From the NCBI RefSeq assembly GCF_947487515.1, contig NZ_CANKWO010000001.1, forward strand, positions 372,001 through 436,000: DNA of 64,000 nt, given 5' to 3'. The DNA is from an uncultured Litoreibacter sp. (GTDB taxonomy: Bacteria > Pseudomonadota > Alphaproteobacteria > Rhodobacterales > Rhodobacteraceae). The notes under the pieces were generated by a model, which worked only from the letters and a program-made list of their open reading frames with translations, was not told the DNA's origin and did no database searches. The translations under genes were made by a program, and so were the position numbers. Of the stretch, positions 54,229 through 63,265 are shown piece after piece (positions within the stretch are counted from its first letter, which is position 1; each line of letters opens with the position of its first letter).

Positions 54229-55481
54229 AGCTTGGCAAGCGCATCGCCAAAGAAGGTTTCGGCCCCGAAGTTGCCGGACTTTAAGGTCAGGGCGATGTCC
54301 TGACCTGCGCTTTTGGCGAAACACCATGGCACCCCAGGGGCGATCTCTGCACCGATTGCAAGCTCGGTCACACCCAAGGCTTTGGTGACCGCCCCAGAGG
54401 TTTCCCCCCCAGCCACGACAAAGCGCCGTGTGCCGAGATCACGCGCCTTCACCGCCAAGGCCGCCAAGGCGTCTTCGACAACGGCCCCCGCTTTTGATGT
54501 CCCCAGTATGCCTTGTGCCGCCTTGACGGAAGCAGGCTCCGCGGTGGCATAGATGATCTTGGCGCTGTCAACGGGCTGTTTCTCAAGCCATGCTAAAGCC
54601 GCCGCAACGCCGTCTTGTGCCAACTCCAGCGGATCTAGGCGGTATCCCTGCGCGTGATTCAGATAGGTCGAAACCTGCGCGCGGGTCATGGCCGAGCAGC
54701 TCCCCGACAGCACAATAGCCCCCGCGCCCAAGTCCGGCGCCTGCATTTTGGGCGCGTCGGCGGACAATGTGCCATCCTTCAAATACAGATCCGGCAGGGC
54801 CATCGCGACGGCGCTGCCTCCGGTTAGAAACGGCATATCGCGGCAAGCCTCGGAGATCGCGTAAAGATCATCATTCGACACGGCATCCACAACCACATGC
54901 GCCACGCCCTCGGCTTTCAAAGCCGCGATACGGTTGCGCAGCGCCTCCGCCCCCTTCTCGACCACCAACCGGTTCGCCAACCCGACGGGGCGCGTGACCT
55001 GTGGCGCCAGCAAGCGCATCAAATTGCTGTCGCGCATTGGGGTCAACGGGTGGTCGCGCATCGGGCTTTCGTGCAACGGCTGATCCCCGACAAATAAATT
55101 GCCCATGAAGACGGCGCGGCCATTTTCTGGGAACGCGGGGCAATAGATCGTCTGCTCGGCACCCAGCTTCGCCATCACAGCCTCTGCCACGGGGCCAATG
55201 TTGCCGTCTTTGGTGCTGTCAAAGGTCGAGCAATACTTCCAAAAGATGCGGGCCGCGCCTGCAGCTTGCAACCATTCCAACGCTGCCAAGGCGTCCGACA
55301 CTGCGGTGCCGACTGGCTCTGTTCGGCACTTCAGGGCAATCACCTCAAAGGCCGCCGTCTTTGCAGGAGGCGTGTCCGGCACGCCCATGTGCAAATTCAC
55401 TTTCACCCCCGAGCGCGCAAGCAACCCCGCCAAATCTGTAGCCCCAGTGAAATCGTCAGCGATGCAGCCCAGTACCGTCAT
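54225..55481 (-). CDS. otnK: Four-carbon acid sugar kinase, OtnK-like (3-oxo-tetronate kinase)
   Basis: 418-aa DUF1537-family kinase. N-terminal LGCIADDFTGATDLAGLLARSG is diagnostic; C-terminal VVAGGETSGAVTKALGV forms the nucleotide site. Members phosphorylate 3-oxo-tetronates in L-threonate or D-erythronate breakdown. It overlaps ltnD by 4 nt. The aldolase OtnC and isomerase OtnI are not seen nearby, so the pathway is incomplete here. Confidence 0.9.
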   Translation of the reverse strand: MTVLGCIADDFTGATDLAGLLARSGVKVNLHMGVPDTPPAKTAAFEVIALKCRTEPVGTAVSDALAALEWLQAAGAARIFWKYCSTFDSTKDGNIGPVAEAVMAKLGAEQTIYCPAFPENGRAVFMGNLFVGDQPLHESPMRDHPLTPMRDSNLMRLLAPQVTRPVGLANRLVVEKGAEALRNRIAALKAEGVAHVVVDAVSNDDLYAISEACRDMPFLTGGSAVAMALPDLYLKDGTLSADAPKMQAPDLGAGAIVLSGSCSAMTRAQVSTYLNHAQGYRLDPLELAQDGVAAALAWLEKQPVDSAKIIYATAEPASVKAAQGILGTSKAGAVVEDALAALAVKARDLGTRRFVVAGGETSGAVTKALGVTELAIGAEIAPGVPWCFAKSAGQDIALTLKSGNFGAETFFGDALAKL

Positions 55482-56377
55482 ACCATGCCCGGAAGCTTGA
55501 TGCCGCTCTTGGAGGCCAGCAGCTTCGCCACTGCCGCGTCATCCTCGCGCCCCATCCCAGCATCTGAAGTTTCCTTAAACAAATTCAACGCGGTATGCGA
55601 CAACGGCACAGGGTGGTCCTCGGCTTCATCAGCGACGATCCCTAGGTCTTTGACAAAAATATCGACGGCCGAATGCGGCGTGTAGTCGCCATCGACCATA
55701 TGCTGCCCACGGTTGCCAAACATCCATGAATTGCCGGCGCATTCTTGAATAACCTCATGCACAACCCCAAGGTCCAATCCGATTTTGGCGCTCAGTGTCA
55801 TTGCCTCGGCTGCGGCGGCGATATGCACACCTGCCAACAGCTGATTGATCATTTTCATCTGTGAGCCTTTGCCCGCGACATCGCCCAAACGGTACACTTT
55901 GGCCGCCACGGCATCCAAATAGGGTTGGGCTGCGTCAAATGCTTCTGCGCGCCCCGCCGCCATGATCGTCAGCTCTCCGCTTTGTGCTTTGGCCGAGCCA
56001 CCCGACACTGGGCCATCAATCGCCAGCATTCCTGCCGCTTCGGCGCGCGCCGCCAAATCTGTGGCACGCGATGGCTCCATCGTTACGCAACTGATAAACA
56101 CGGTTCCGGGCTTGGCGGAGGCCACGGCATTGCCCGCACCGAACATCACATCCTCGGTCTGCGGTCCGTTGACGACAAAGATGAAGACGACATCTGCGGT
56201 TTCGCAAGCCTCTGCGACGGAGGTAAAGCTCACCCCGCCTTCGGAGGAAAACTGCGTCAGCACATCCTCGCGAATGTCGACGCCATGCGTGGTGATTCCT
56301 GCGCGCACCAAAGACACAGCAGCGCCCCAGCCCATAGAACCCAGCCCAATTACGGCTGCGGTAAGTTGTTTTGACAT
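55478..56377 (-). CDS. ltnD: L-threonate dehydrogenase-like, 3-hydroxyisobutyrate dehydrogenase family
   Basis: 299-aa NAD(P)-dependent oxidoreductase. Rossmann motif GLGSMGWGAAVSLVRAG near residue 12, substrate motif DGPVSGGSAKAQSG near 120 and catalytic Lys in GKGSQMKMINQLL near 170. Pairing with otnK by a 4-nt overlap supports threonate 2-dehydrogenase activity; the product would be the OtnK substrate. First gene of the pair. Confidence 0.9.
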   Translation of the reverse strand: MSKQLTAAVIGLGSMGWGAAVSLVRAGITTHGVDIREDVLTQFSSEGGVSFTSVAEACETADVVFIFVVNGPQTEDVMFGAGNAVASAKPGTVFISCVTMEPSRATDLAARAEAAGMLAIDGPVSGGSAKAQSGELTIMAAGRAEAFDAAQPYLDAVAAKVYRLGDVAGKGSQMKMINQLLAGVHIAAAAEAMTLSAKIGLDLGVVHEVIQECAGNSWMFGNRGQHMVDGDYTPHSAVDIFVKDLGIVADEAEDHPVPLSHTALNLFKETSDAGMGREDDAAVAKLLASKSGIKLPGMV

Positions 56378-56484
56378 GAGGTCCTCCCAAGTGCGTAAAT
56401 TTCAATATTACGCATAATTTCGAAATTTGTGCCCGCTTCAAGCAGGCGTGTCAATCTCGGAACGACAGAAGAAGAGCCCAAAGT

Positions 56485-56521
56485 CAAAAAAACCCCGCCA
56501 GCACAAAGTACCGACGGGGTT
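56485..56521 (-). terminator. Terminator downstream of yceI
   Basis: Minus-strand stem AACCCCG/CGGGGTT, 17-nt loop, followed by TTTTTT. Confidence 0.8.
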
Positions 56522-56541
56522 GGTAGCCTCAAAAAGGCGAC

Positions 56542-57111
56542 CTACTCGACTTTTTCAGCCTCGATAGAGATCATAACTTGGACTTCGTCGCTGACATAGG
56601 GCGCCGCAAGACCAAGACCGTAGTCGGACCGCAGCAAGGATGCGGTGGCGCTGAAGCCCACCCAGTCTTTGCCGCTTTGCGGGTGCTTGTCGGATTTGTT
56701 CAAAACCGCATCCAAGACAACGGGTTTGCTGATGTCATTCACGGCCAGATCGCCGGTGATCTTGGCTGTGGTGTCTCCGGTTACTTCAATCCCTGTCGAC
56801 GTGAAGGTAATCGCGCCCCCTGCTGCACCATTCATCAGGTCTGGCGACAAGAAGTGGCCATCACGCTTTTCCCAACCGGTAAAAATGCTGGTGACAGGCA
56901 TCGAGACAGTGACCGAAGATTTCTCGGGGTGTTCCGCGTCATAGGAAATATCGCCCTCAAAGCCGGAGAACATGCCATAGGTCGTAGAGAAACCGAGGTG
57001 TTGATAGCTGAACACGATTTGGCTGTGACTTGCGTCCAATGTGTATTTATCAGCTGCGAAGCTGGCGGAGGTTGCCATTGCAAATGCAGCGGCCAAAGCT
57101 AGAATTTTCAT
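56542..57111 (-). CDS. Secreted YceI-family lipid-binding protein
   Basis: 189-aa periplasmic lipocalin-like protein. Signal peptide MKILALAAAFAMATSASFA, cleavage before ADKYTLDASHSQ. The YceI pattern DASHSQIVFSYQHLGFS, FSGFEGDISYD, VNDISKPVVLDAVLNK and DYGLGLAAP is intact. Homologue of the C-terminal domain of the b561 fusion at 53008. YceI proteins bind long isoprenoid chains such as ubiquinone. Confidence 0.93.
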   Translation of the reverse strand: MKILALAAAFAMATSASFAADKYTLDASHSQIVFSYQHLGFSTTYGMFSGFEGDISYDAEHPEKSSVTVSMPVTSIFTGWEKRDGHFLSPDLMNGAAGGAITFTSTGIEVTGDTTAKITGDLAVNDISKPVVLDAVLNKSDKHPQSGKDWVGFSATASLLRSDYGLGLAAPYVSDEVQVMISIEAEKVE

Positions 57112-57262
57112 GATGAATGATCCTTGTTGGAAGTGATGTAGCTGTGATGATAAGTTGATCGCGCCGCACGAAAAGGCAATTCAGCGATCTTCAACAGAAT
57201 GTGTGCGCAACCGCGCAGCCCCCTCAGGCCATGAATTATCTTGAAAATAAGGGGTAAAACCC

Positions 57263-57290
57263 TTGCGCCCTGCCCGATCCCTGCTATACC
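57263..57290 (+). promoter_or_regulatory. Predicted promoter of the rpsF operon
   Basis: TTGCGC (57263-57268) and TATACC (57285-57290) with 16-nt spacing, upstream of a roughly 100-nt leader before rpsF. The leader includes short inverted repeats that could form an S6:S18-type regulatory structure, but I could not confirm its fold. No ORF is seen in 57112-57397. Confidence 0.5.
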
Positions 57291-57397
57291 GCGCGAACCT
57301 TCGTGAAACTATTTGAACCGCGATGCCACTCGTGGATGGGTGCGAAGGCCTAAGATGCCCGTCCTATGAAGCACGCCTAAATATAGAGGAATTACAC

Positions 57398-57748
57398 ATG
57401 CCAATGTATGAGCACGTGTTTATCTCGCGCCAAGACCTGAGCAACACACAAGCTGAAGGTCTTATCGAGCACTTCTCCGCAGTCCTGTCGGACAATGGCG
57501 GCAAAGTTGTCGAGCACGAGTACTGGGGCCTGAAGACTATGGCCTACAAGATCAACAAAAACCGCAAGGGCCACTACGCCTTCGTCCGTTCAGATGCCCC
57601 AGCCGCAGCTGTTCAGGAGATGGAACGCCTGATGCGCCTGCATGACGACGTCATGCGTGTTTTGACCATCAAGGTCGACGAGCACCAAGAAGGTCCATCC
57701 GTCCAGATGCAGAAGCGCGACGAGCGTGAACGCCGCCCTCGCAACTAA
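57398..57748 (+). CDS. rpsF: Ribosomal protein bS6
   Basis: 116-aa S6 protein (MPMYEHVFISRQDLSNTQAEGL... EYWGLKTMAYKINKNRKGHYAF). Start at 57398 fits alphaproteobacterial S6; an upstream in-frame ATG at 57323 adds 25 unrelated residues. AGAGGAA ribosome-binding site. First gene of the rpsF-rpsR-rplI operon. Binds S18 in the small subunit platform. Confidence 0.97.
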   Translation: MPMYEHVFISRQDLSNTQAEGLIEHFSAVLSDNGGKVVEHEYWGLKTMAYKINKNRKGHYAFVRSDAPAAAVQEMERLMRLHDDVMRVLTIKVDEHQEGPSVQMQKRDERERRPRN

Positions 57749-57779
57749 TTTTGTTGACTTGAACATAAGGAGCTAAACC

Positions 57780-58007
57780 ATGGCTGCTAAACCATTTTTC
57801 CGCCGTCGCAAGTCCGATCCTTTTGAGGGCGATAACGCCCCGAAGATCGACTATAAAGACACTCGCACCCTGCAGCGCTACGTATCCGAGCGCGGCAAAA
57901 TCGTACCATCGCGTATCACCGCTGTTGGCGCCAAGAACCAGCGTGCGCTGGCCCGTGCCATCAAACGCGCACGTTTCTTGGCCCTGCTGCCCTACGCAGT
58001 GAAGTAA
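57780..58007 (+). CDS. rpsR: Ribosomal protein bS18
   Basis: 75-aa S18 protein ([49 protein letters not shown] pattern). Located 31 nt after rpsF with AAGGAG upstream. It pairs with S6. No zinc-binding cysteines are present. Confidence 0.98.
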   Translation: MAAKPFFRRRKSDPFEGDNAPKIDYKDTRTLQRYVSERGKIVPSRITAVGAKNQRALARAIKRARFLALLPYAVK

Positions 58008-58019
58008 GGAGCAAAGCAC

Positions 58020-58646
58020 ATGCAAGTTATCCTTCTGGAACGCGTCGCTAAACTCGGCCAAATGGGCGAGATCGTGGACGTAAAGCCGGGCTTCGCCCGC
58101 AACTATCTCTTGCCACAAGGCAAGGCGATGAACTCGACCAAAGCCAACATGGCTGTCTTTGAGGCGCAAAAAGCGCAACTCGAAGCCAACAACCTGGAAA
58201 CCAAGAAAGAAGCCGAAGCAATGGCTGAAAAACTTGGTGGCCAACAGTTCATCGTGATTCGTCAGGCATCCGACGCTGGCGCGCTCTACGGCTCTGTTAC
58301 AACGCGTGACGCAGCAGAAAGCGCAACAGCGGAAGGCTTCACAGTAGACCGCGGTCAAGTCGTGCTGGAACGCCCGATCAAATACCTCGGTGTTCACGAC
58401 GTGACTGTACGCCTGCACCCTGAAGTTGAAACCACATTCGCTTTGAACGTGGCGCGCTCAACTGAAGAAGCTGAACTGCAGGCCTCCGGCAAGTCCATCC
58501 AAGAGCTGGCCGCCGAAGCCGAAGCCGAAGCTGAGTTCGAAATCTCCGAACTCTTCGACGACATGGGCGCCGCAGCAGCTGAAGACGATGAATTGGCCGA
58601 GGCTCCTGCAGCCCCAGCCGCTGAGGAAGCTGAAGACGAGGCTTAA
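58020..58646 (+). CDS. rplI: Ribosomal protein bL9
   Basis: 208-aa L9. N-terminal domain [32 protein letters not shown], long connecting helix, C-terminal rRNA-binding domain. An added acidic tail of about 50 residues ([20 protein letters not shown] onward) extends it beyond the E. coli length, common in alphaproteobacteria. Followed by a terminator. Confidence 0.97.
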   Translation: MQVILLERVAKLGQMGEIVDVKPGFARNYLLPQGKAMNSTKANMAVFEAQKAQLEANNLETKKEAEAMAEKLGGQQFIVIRQASDAGALYGSVTTRDAAESATAEGFTVDRGQVVLERPIKYLGVHDVTVRLHPEVETTFALNVARSTEEAELQASGKSIQELAAEAEAEAEFEISELFDDMGAAAAEDDELAEAPAAPAAEEAEDEA

Positions 58647-58674
58647 GCCCCCGCCTTCACACTCCGCACAAGAT

Positions 58675-58705
58675 AAAGGCCGTCCCTATCTGGGGCGGCC
58701 TTTTT
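58675..58705 (+). terminator. Terminator of the rpsF-rpsR-rplI operon
   Basis: 12-bp stem AAAGGCCGTCCC/GGGGCGGCCTTT with one G-T pair, 5-nt loop, and T-run. Confidence 0.92.
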
Positions 58706-58724
58706 CTGTTGCAAGCTGCACAAA

Positions 58725-58757
58725 TGAAAACGGCCTCCCGAAAATTGAGAGGCCGTT
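58725..58757 (-). terminator. Terminator of the minus-strand membrane protein gene
   Basis: Minus-strand stem AACGGCCTC/GAGGCCGTT with an 11-nt loop and trailing TTTCATTT, facing the rplI terminator. Confidence 0.8.
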
Positions 58758-58791
58758 AGTCGCTAAATTGTCGTTGTCGGGGTGGCTAAAG

Positions 58792-59370
58792 TTAAGCGAC
58801 GCCCGTGTCTGCACGCAAGCGGCGCAGCAATGGTTCAAGGTCCAGCATGTCCCCGCCACATAGGTTTACCCGATCATTTCCATGTGCACTCATGGTGATG
58901 CGGCCATAGTCCCAGCGTGACAAAGCGCTGCGAAGCTCGGTCATGAAGTTTGTCTCGTCCAGATCGATGCGGGTGATTTCTTCAAAGCGGAACGTTTTAC
59001 GGGACTTCATGATCGACAAAGGCGCGCGGCTAACGACGTGAACCACACGGCCCTTCAGATCGACGATCACCTCATCTTTGCGGCGAAATGCACCACTGGC
59101 AACAAAGGCCGCTGCAACAATATAGATCGCAGTGGATAAAACCGCCTTAGAGATCGCGGGATCGCCCGGAAAGCTTGTATCATTCAGGGACCAGATCATT
59201 CCGCCCGTGGCCATCAAGCCAAAACAAAGGGCTGCCATGAAAACGCGGGTTGCCTGAACCATCCATCCGTTCAACTCGGTTTCGCGCAAACGGTACCCGT
59301 TTGAACTGCGCTTAACCTCCACCGATGGATCTTCTTCCGGCGTATCAAATGTGTAATCCATCAATGTCAT
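58792..59370 (-). CDS. Hypothetical two-helix membrane protein
   Basis: 192-aa protein with two membrane segments (about 42-62 and 76-95), a charged N-terminal cytoplasmic part and a C-terminal domain of about 95 residues (DEVIVDLKGRVVHVVSRAPLSIMKSRKTFRFEEITRIDL) that resembles a PH-like, beta-rich fold. Not recognised. Sits alone between rplI and tig on the minus strand, ending at its own terminator. Confidence 0.7.
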   Translation of the reverse strand: MTLMDYTFDTPEEDPSVEVKRSSNGYRLRETELNGWMVQATRVFMAALCFGLMATGGMIWSLNDTSFPGDPAISKAVLSTAIYIVAAAFVASGAFRRKDEVIVDLKGRVVHVVSRAPLSIMKSRKTFRFEEITRIDLDETNFMTELRSALSRWDYGRITMSAHGNDRVNLCGGDMLDLEPLLRRLRADTGVA

Positions 59371-59481
59371 TGGTCGTTCCTCAAATGTTTTCCCTGAGGT
59401 CGACTGTGGCGAGCAATTGTGTCGAAAATTAATCTTACTTAGGCAGAACTTGCGGCCTTCCCCGTACCCTTTGAAGGCAAC

Positions 59482-59508
59482 AAAAAGGGCCGCCCCGAAG
59501 GGCGACCC
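59482..59508 (-). terminator. Terminator downstream of tig
   Basis: Minus-strand stem GGGTCGCCC/GGGCGGCCC with one mismatch, 4-nt loop TTCG, followed by TTTTT. Confidence 0.85.
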
Positions 59509-59533
59509 TAAAAAATCAATCTAGATCAAACGC

Positions 59534-60871
59534 TTAAGACGCGTCATCTTCCAATGCTTCCACAGCCTTCTCAAGATCCGCTTTCTTAACGGTCTTTTCG
59601 GTGATCGTGGCCAGCTCGAAGATATAGTCGACAACCTTGTCTTCAAAGATCGGCGCGCGCATCTGCTGCTGCATCTGTTGGTTTTGCTGAACGAACTCGA
59701 AGAACTGGCGTTCCTGCCCTGGGTATTGACGGGCTTGGTTCATGATCGCTTGGGTCATTTCCGCGTCAGAGACTTCGATCTCGTTCTTGCGGCCCATTTC
59801 GGCCAACAACAAGCCAAGGCGAACGCGGCGCGCGGCCAGTTCTTTGTGCTCGTCGGTGGTTTCGATCTCGGGGTGATCGTGGCCTTCTACGTCAGGGTTT
59901 TCTTCGTGCCACAACTGGTGGGCGATCTGACCGGCCTCTGCATCCAGCAAAGATGGCGGCAGCTCAAAGCTGACCAAACCGTCCAATTCGTCCAGCAGCT
60001 TGCGCTTTTGAACGGCGCGCGATGCGCCACCGAATTCAGCTTCAAGACGCTCGGCAACCTGAGTTTTCAGGGCAGCAAGATCATCTGCGCCAAACTGTTT
60101 TGCCAGTTCATCGTTGATCTCAGCCGCTTTTGGCTCTTTGACCGCTTTGATTTTGCACTCAAACACGGCCGCTTTGCCAGCCAGGTGCTCGGCTTGATAC
60201 TCTGCAGGGAAGTCGACTTTAACTTCGACGTCATCCCCAACTTTCGCGCCTACCAGTTGCCCTTCGAAACCAGGGATGAAGGAGTTGGAGCCCAAAACCA
60301 GCGGGTAATCTTCTGCAGCACCGCCCTCAAAGGCTTCGCCGTCTACTTTACCAAGGAAGTCGATGGTAACTTGGTCGCCGTCTTTGGACTTGGAGCCCTT
60401 CTTGCGGTCGTCAAAGTTCTGGGCGTTCTCGGCCAAGTTCGCCAAAGCTTCGTCGATGTCTTTGTCTTCAGCTTTAACGACCAGCTTCTCCAACTTGATC
60501 TTCTTCAGATCAACATCAGGAATCTCTGGCAGAGTTTCATACGCTACCGAGACGTCCACATCGTCGCCCGGCTTCCAGTCTTCGTTGGTCATTTTGATTT
60601 CTGGCTGCATCGCAGGGCGATCGCCTGATTCTTCAAAGTGCTTGGACATCGCGCCGTCGATGCTTTCTTGCATCGCTTCGCCCATAACCTTGTCACCGAA
60701 CTGCTTTTTCAGCAGCGCCATCGGCACTTTGCCTTTGCGAAACCCCTTCATTTCGACTTCGGGCTGCGCTTCGAGAAGCTTTTCGTTCACTTTCTCTTCC
60801 ATCTCAGCCGCGGTGACTACGATGTTGTAGCCGCGCTTCAGGCCTTCGTTCAGGGTCTCGGTGACCTGCAT
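59534..60871 (-). CDS. tig: Trigger factor
   Basis: 445-aa ribosome-bound chaperone and prolyl isomerase. N-terminal ribosome-binding domain with the signature [21 protein letters not shown]-type domain around 150-240 ([20 protein letters not shown]), and a C-terminal helical arm. Start at 60871 ([10 protein letters not shown]); the frame to 60922 runs into the tRNA. Acidic Gln-rich segment [11 protein letters not shown] near the C-terminus. The tRNA-Leu gene lies just upstream on the same strand. Confidence 0.96.
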   Translation of the reverse strand: MQVTETLNEGLKRGYNIVVTAAEMEEKVNEKLLEAQPEVEMKGFRKGKVPMALLKKQFGDKVMGEAMQESIDGAMSKHFEESGDRPAMQPEIKMTNEDWKPGDDVDVSVAYETLPEIPDVDLKKIKLEKLVVKAEDKDIDEALANLAENAQNFDDRKKGSKSKDGDQVTIDFLGKVDGEAFEGGAAEDYPLVLGSNSFIPGFEGQLVGAKVGDDVEVKVDFPAEYQAEHLAGKAAVFECKIKAVKEPKAAEINDELAKQFGADDLAALKTQVAERLEAEFGGASRAVQKRKLLDELDGLVSFELPPSLLDAEAGQIAHQLWHEENPDVEGHDHPEIETTDEHKELAARRVRLGLLLAEMGRKNEIEVSDAEMTQAIMNQARQYPGQERQFFEFVQQNQQMQQQMRAPIFEDKVVDYIFELATITEKTVKKADLEKAVEALEDDAS

Positions 60872-60892
60872 ATTAGTCGTCCTTATATATAA

Positions 60893-60977
60893 TGGTGCGG
60901 GTGAAGGGACTCGAACCCCCACGCCTTGCGGCGCCAGAACCTAAATCTGGTGCGTCTACCAATTCCGCCACACCCGC
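60893..60977 (-). tRNA. tRNA-Leu (anticodon UAG)
   Basis: 85-nt class II tRNA with encoded CCA. Acceptor stem GCGGGTG/CACCCGC, discriminator A, anticodon stem CCAGA/TCTGG enclosing loop TTTAGGT (anticodon TAG), a variable arm, and the T-loop GTTCGAGTC. Reads CUA and, with modification, other CUN codons. Lies 21 nt upstream of tig. Confidence 0.96.
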
Positions 60978-61228
60978 ATTTCGTTGCTGGCAAAAGAGTC
61001 GCCTCTAAAAGCCTGCTTCGCGCCCATGTAGCAAAGCCCGCCACAGGATGCGAGACGAAAATCACCCAATTCTCGATCTAAAGGTAAGAGAACCCCTACC
61101 TTCTGCCCCATTCGACACCAATTTATCCCGATAAGGCCGCGAACATGTCAGCTGCGTGTCCAGATTTTGCCCCATTTGGTCATCACAAGTTAGTTATCGA
61201 AACGCAAAACTAAAAACGGGATGATCAC

Positions 61229-61735
61229 ATGTCTGCCAACATGCACAAGACTTTCCACGGGGATACAACAACCAAGCTGAGCGGCCTTTTGGGCGGCTCG
61301 CAAGTTCTGACACTGCGCGGCTATATGCCAATTTCCAGCCTTGAAGCAGGTGACCGCATCGTAACGCGCAACGGAACACGCAAACTTCAAGAATTGCACG
61401 TAGAGCGCCACATGATGCGCCCGATCCGCGTGGGTCAGGGTACATTGGGGTTCTCTCGCCCGAATACAGATATGATGATGGCCCCTGGCCAAGAAGTTAT
61501 GGTTCGCGACTGGCGCGCTGAGATGCTGTTTGGCCGTGACATGGTTATCGTCAACATCGACACGATGGTTGATGGGAAATACATCTCTGAAGAGCCCGAG
61601 CTGGCCCTGCATGACGTCTATCAGCTGCGCTTTGAGGATGAAGAGGTCTTCTACGCAGATGGTGTCGAGATCGTTTCCGGCTTCACCGCGCAGGCCGTCA
61701 TGGACCCGCAAGACACACTCTACGCCGTCGCCTAA
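61229..61735 (+). CDS. Hint-domain-like protein, lacking catalytic residues
   Basis: 168-aa protein with the beginning and end of a Hint (hedgehog/intein) fold: GGSQVLTLRGYMPISSLEAGDRIVTRNG (22-49) and VYQLRFEDEEVFYADGVEIVSG. The nucleophilic Cys normally at the start is missing, and the HE pair of the C-terminal block (usually DRHEVVFADG-like) is DEE, so splicing or cleavage is unlikely. No signal peptide. Such short Hint_2 proteins are frequent in Rhodobacterales, often unexplained. Start at 61229 or 61241. Confidence 0.75.
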   Translation: MSANMHKTFHGDTTTKLSGLLGGSQVLTLRGYMPISSLEAGDRIVTRNGTRKLQELHVERHMMRPIRVGQGTLGFSRPNTDMMMAPGQEVMVRDWRAEMLFGRDMVIVNIDTMVDGKYISEEPELALHDVYQLRFEDEEVFYADGVEIVSGFTAQAVMDPQDTLYAVA

Positions 61736-61802
61736 ACCGCGACACTTCAACCGACTGGCAGACGGGGCCCGTAAGCACGTGGCCCCAACCCGCCAAACTT
61801 AT

Positions 61803-62663
61803 TTATACACCTAATTCTCGATAGATATTTGGGATTTGCTGCGGCAGATCCTCGGCGATGAGCCCTGGCCCAATATTACGAGCGGCCATAACATGTAACA
61901 GTGCCCCGATCTCAGCGGATTGCGCCGGTGTCCCCCCCCTGGCCAGCACCCCAGTGATCAAGCCTGATAGCACATCGCCCGCACCCGCCGTGGCCAAATA
62001 CGCTGCCGCCGGCACGGACCGGCTGTCCATGACCGCTACATCAGGACAGCCGGGGGTTGCGATTGTGGTTTGCATGCCCTTGTACAGGACCACGGCCCCT
62101 GACAAATCCGCCGCCCGCTGAGTGGCGTCTTTCTTTTCCTCCAAGGTGAACGGCGTGCCATCTTCACCCAACCCCGGAAACAAGCGCTTAAACTCGCCCG
62201 CATGCGGGGTCAGCACGCAGGTTTCATGCAATTGCGGGAACAGGTCACGGTCTTGCGCCATCAGCGTCAAAGCATCGGCATCCAAAACCGTTGCCCGTTT
62301 GGCCGCCAGCACCGCCCGAAGGATGGCGGATTGCGCAGGTTCCACCCCAAACCCCGGCCCGAGGCAAAGCGCGTTGATCCGTGCGTCTTCAGCCAAGATC
62401 AGCGACAAATCCAACGCCTCCGACACCTCGCGCAGCATGATTCCCGTCAGCTGGGCCGCGCATTCGGGCAAAGCCTCCTGCGGCGCCCCAAGGGTCACAA
62501 CCCCTGCTCCCACACGCAACGCCGCCATCGCCGCCAATCGCGCGGCACCGGTCCTGTAGGCAGGGCCGGATAGGATAAGGGCAGAGCCATGATCGAATTT
62601 ATGCTGCTCTGCGCATTTCCGAAGAACCTTGATTTGGTCTGGCGTCATGGTGGGCAAAGTCAT
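61803..62663 (-). CDS. nnrD: ADP-dependent NAD(P)HX dehydratase domain protein
   Basis: 286-aa ribokinase-like enzyme that repairs hydrated NADH and NADPH. Core motifs KFDHGSALILSGPAYRTGAARLA, LTPHAGEFKRLFPG and the ATP/Asp motif AGAGDVLSGLITGVLARG are present. Usually this domain is fused to an N-terminal epimerase (YjeF_N); here that domain is absent. AAGGA 8 nt before the start at 62663 supports it. Divergent from glnB. Confidence 0.9.
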   Translation of the reverse strand: MTLPTMTPDQIKVLRKCAEQHKFDHGSALILSGPAYRTGAARLAAMAALRVGAGVVTLGAPQEALPECAAQLTGIMLREVSEALDLSLILAEDARINALCLGPGFGVEPAQSAILRAVLAAKRATVLDADALTLMAQDRDLFPQLHETCVLTPHAGEFKRLFPGLGEDGTPFTLEEKKDATQRAADLSGAVVLYKGMQTTIATPGCPDVAVMDSRSVPAAAYLATAGAGDVLSGLITGVLARGGTPAQSAEIGALLHVMAARNIGPGLIAEDLPQQIPNIYRELGV

Positions 62664-62848
62664 ATTTTGCGTCCTTGGTCACGGTTGCAGCTGCCCGCTT
62701 CTATACCGCGCCATAGAGATTGCCCAACAAGACGAAGTTTACATTTCGCACATTTTTTAATCATACCGCACAAAAATCAGCCACGCCCCACCTCCACAAG
62801 CCGGATCATGGCTCCATCTCCCGCGCGCCAATTGTACCTCCCAATTGA

Positions 62849-63232
<384 letters not shown>

Positions 63233-63265
63233 ATCAATCTTAACTGACAGAAGAGGAACCGTCAG

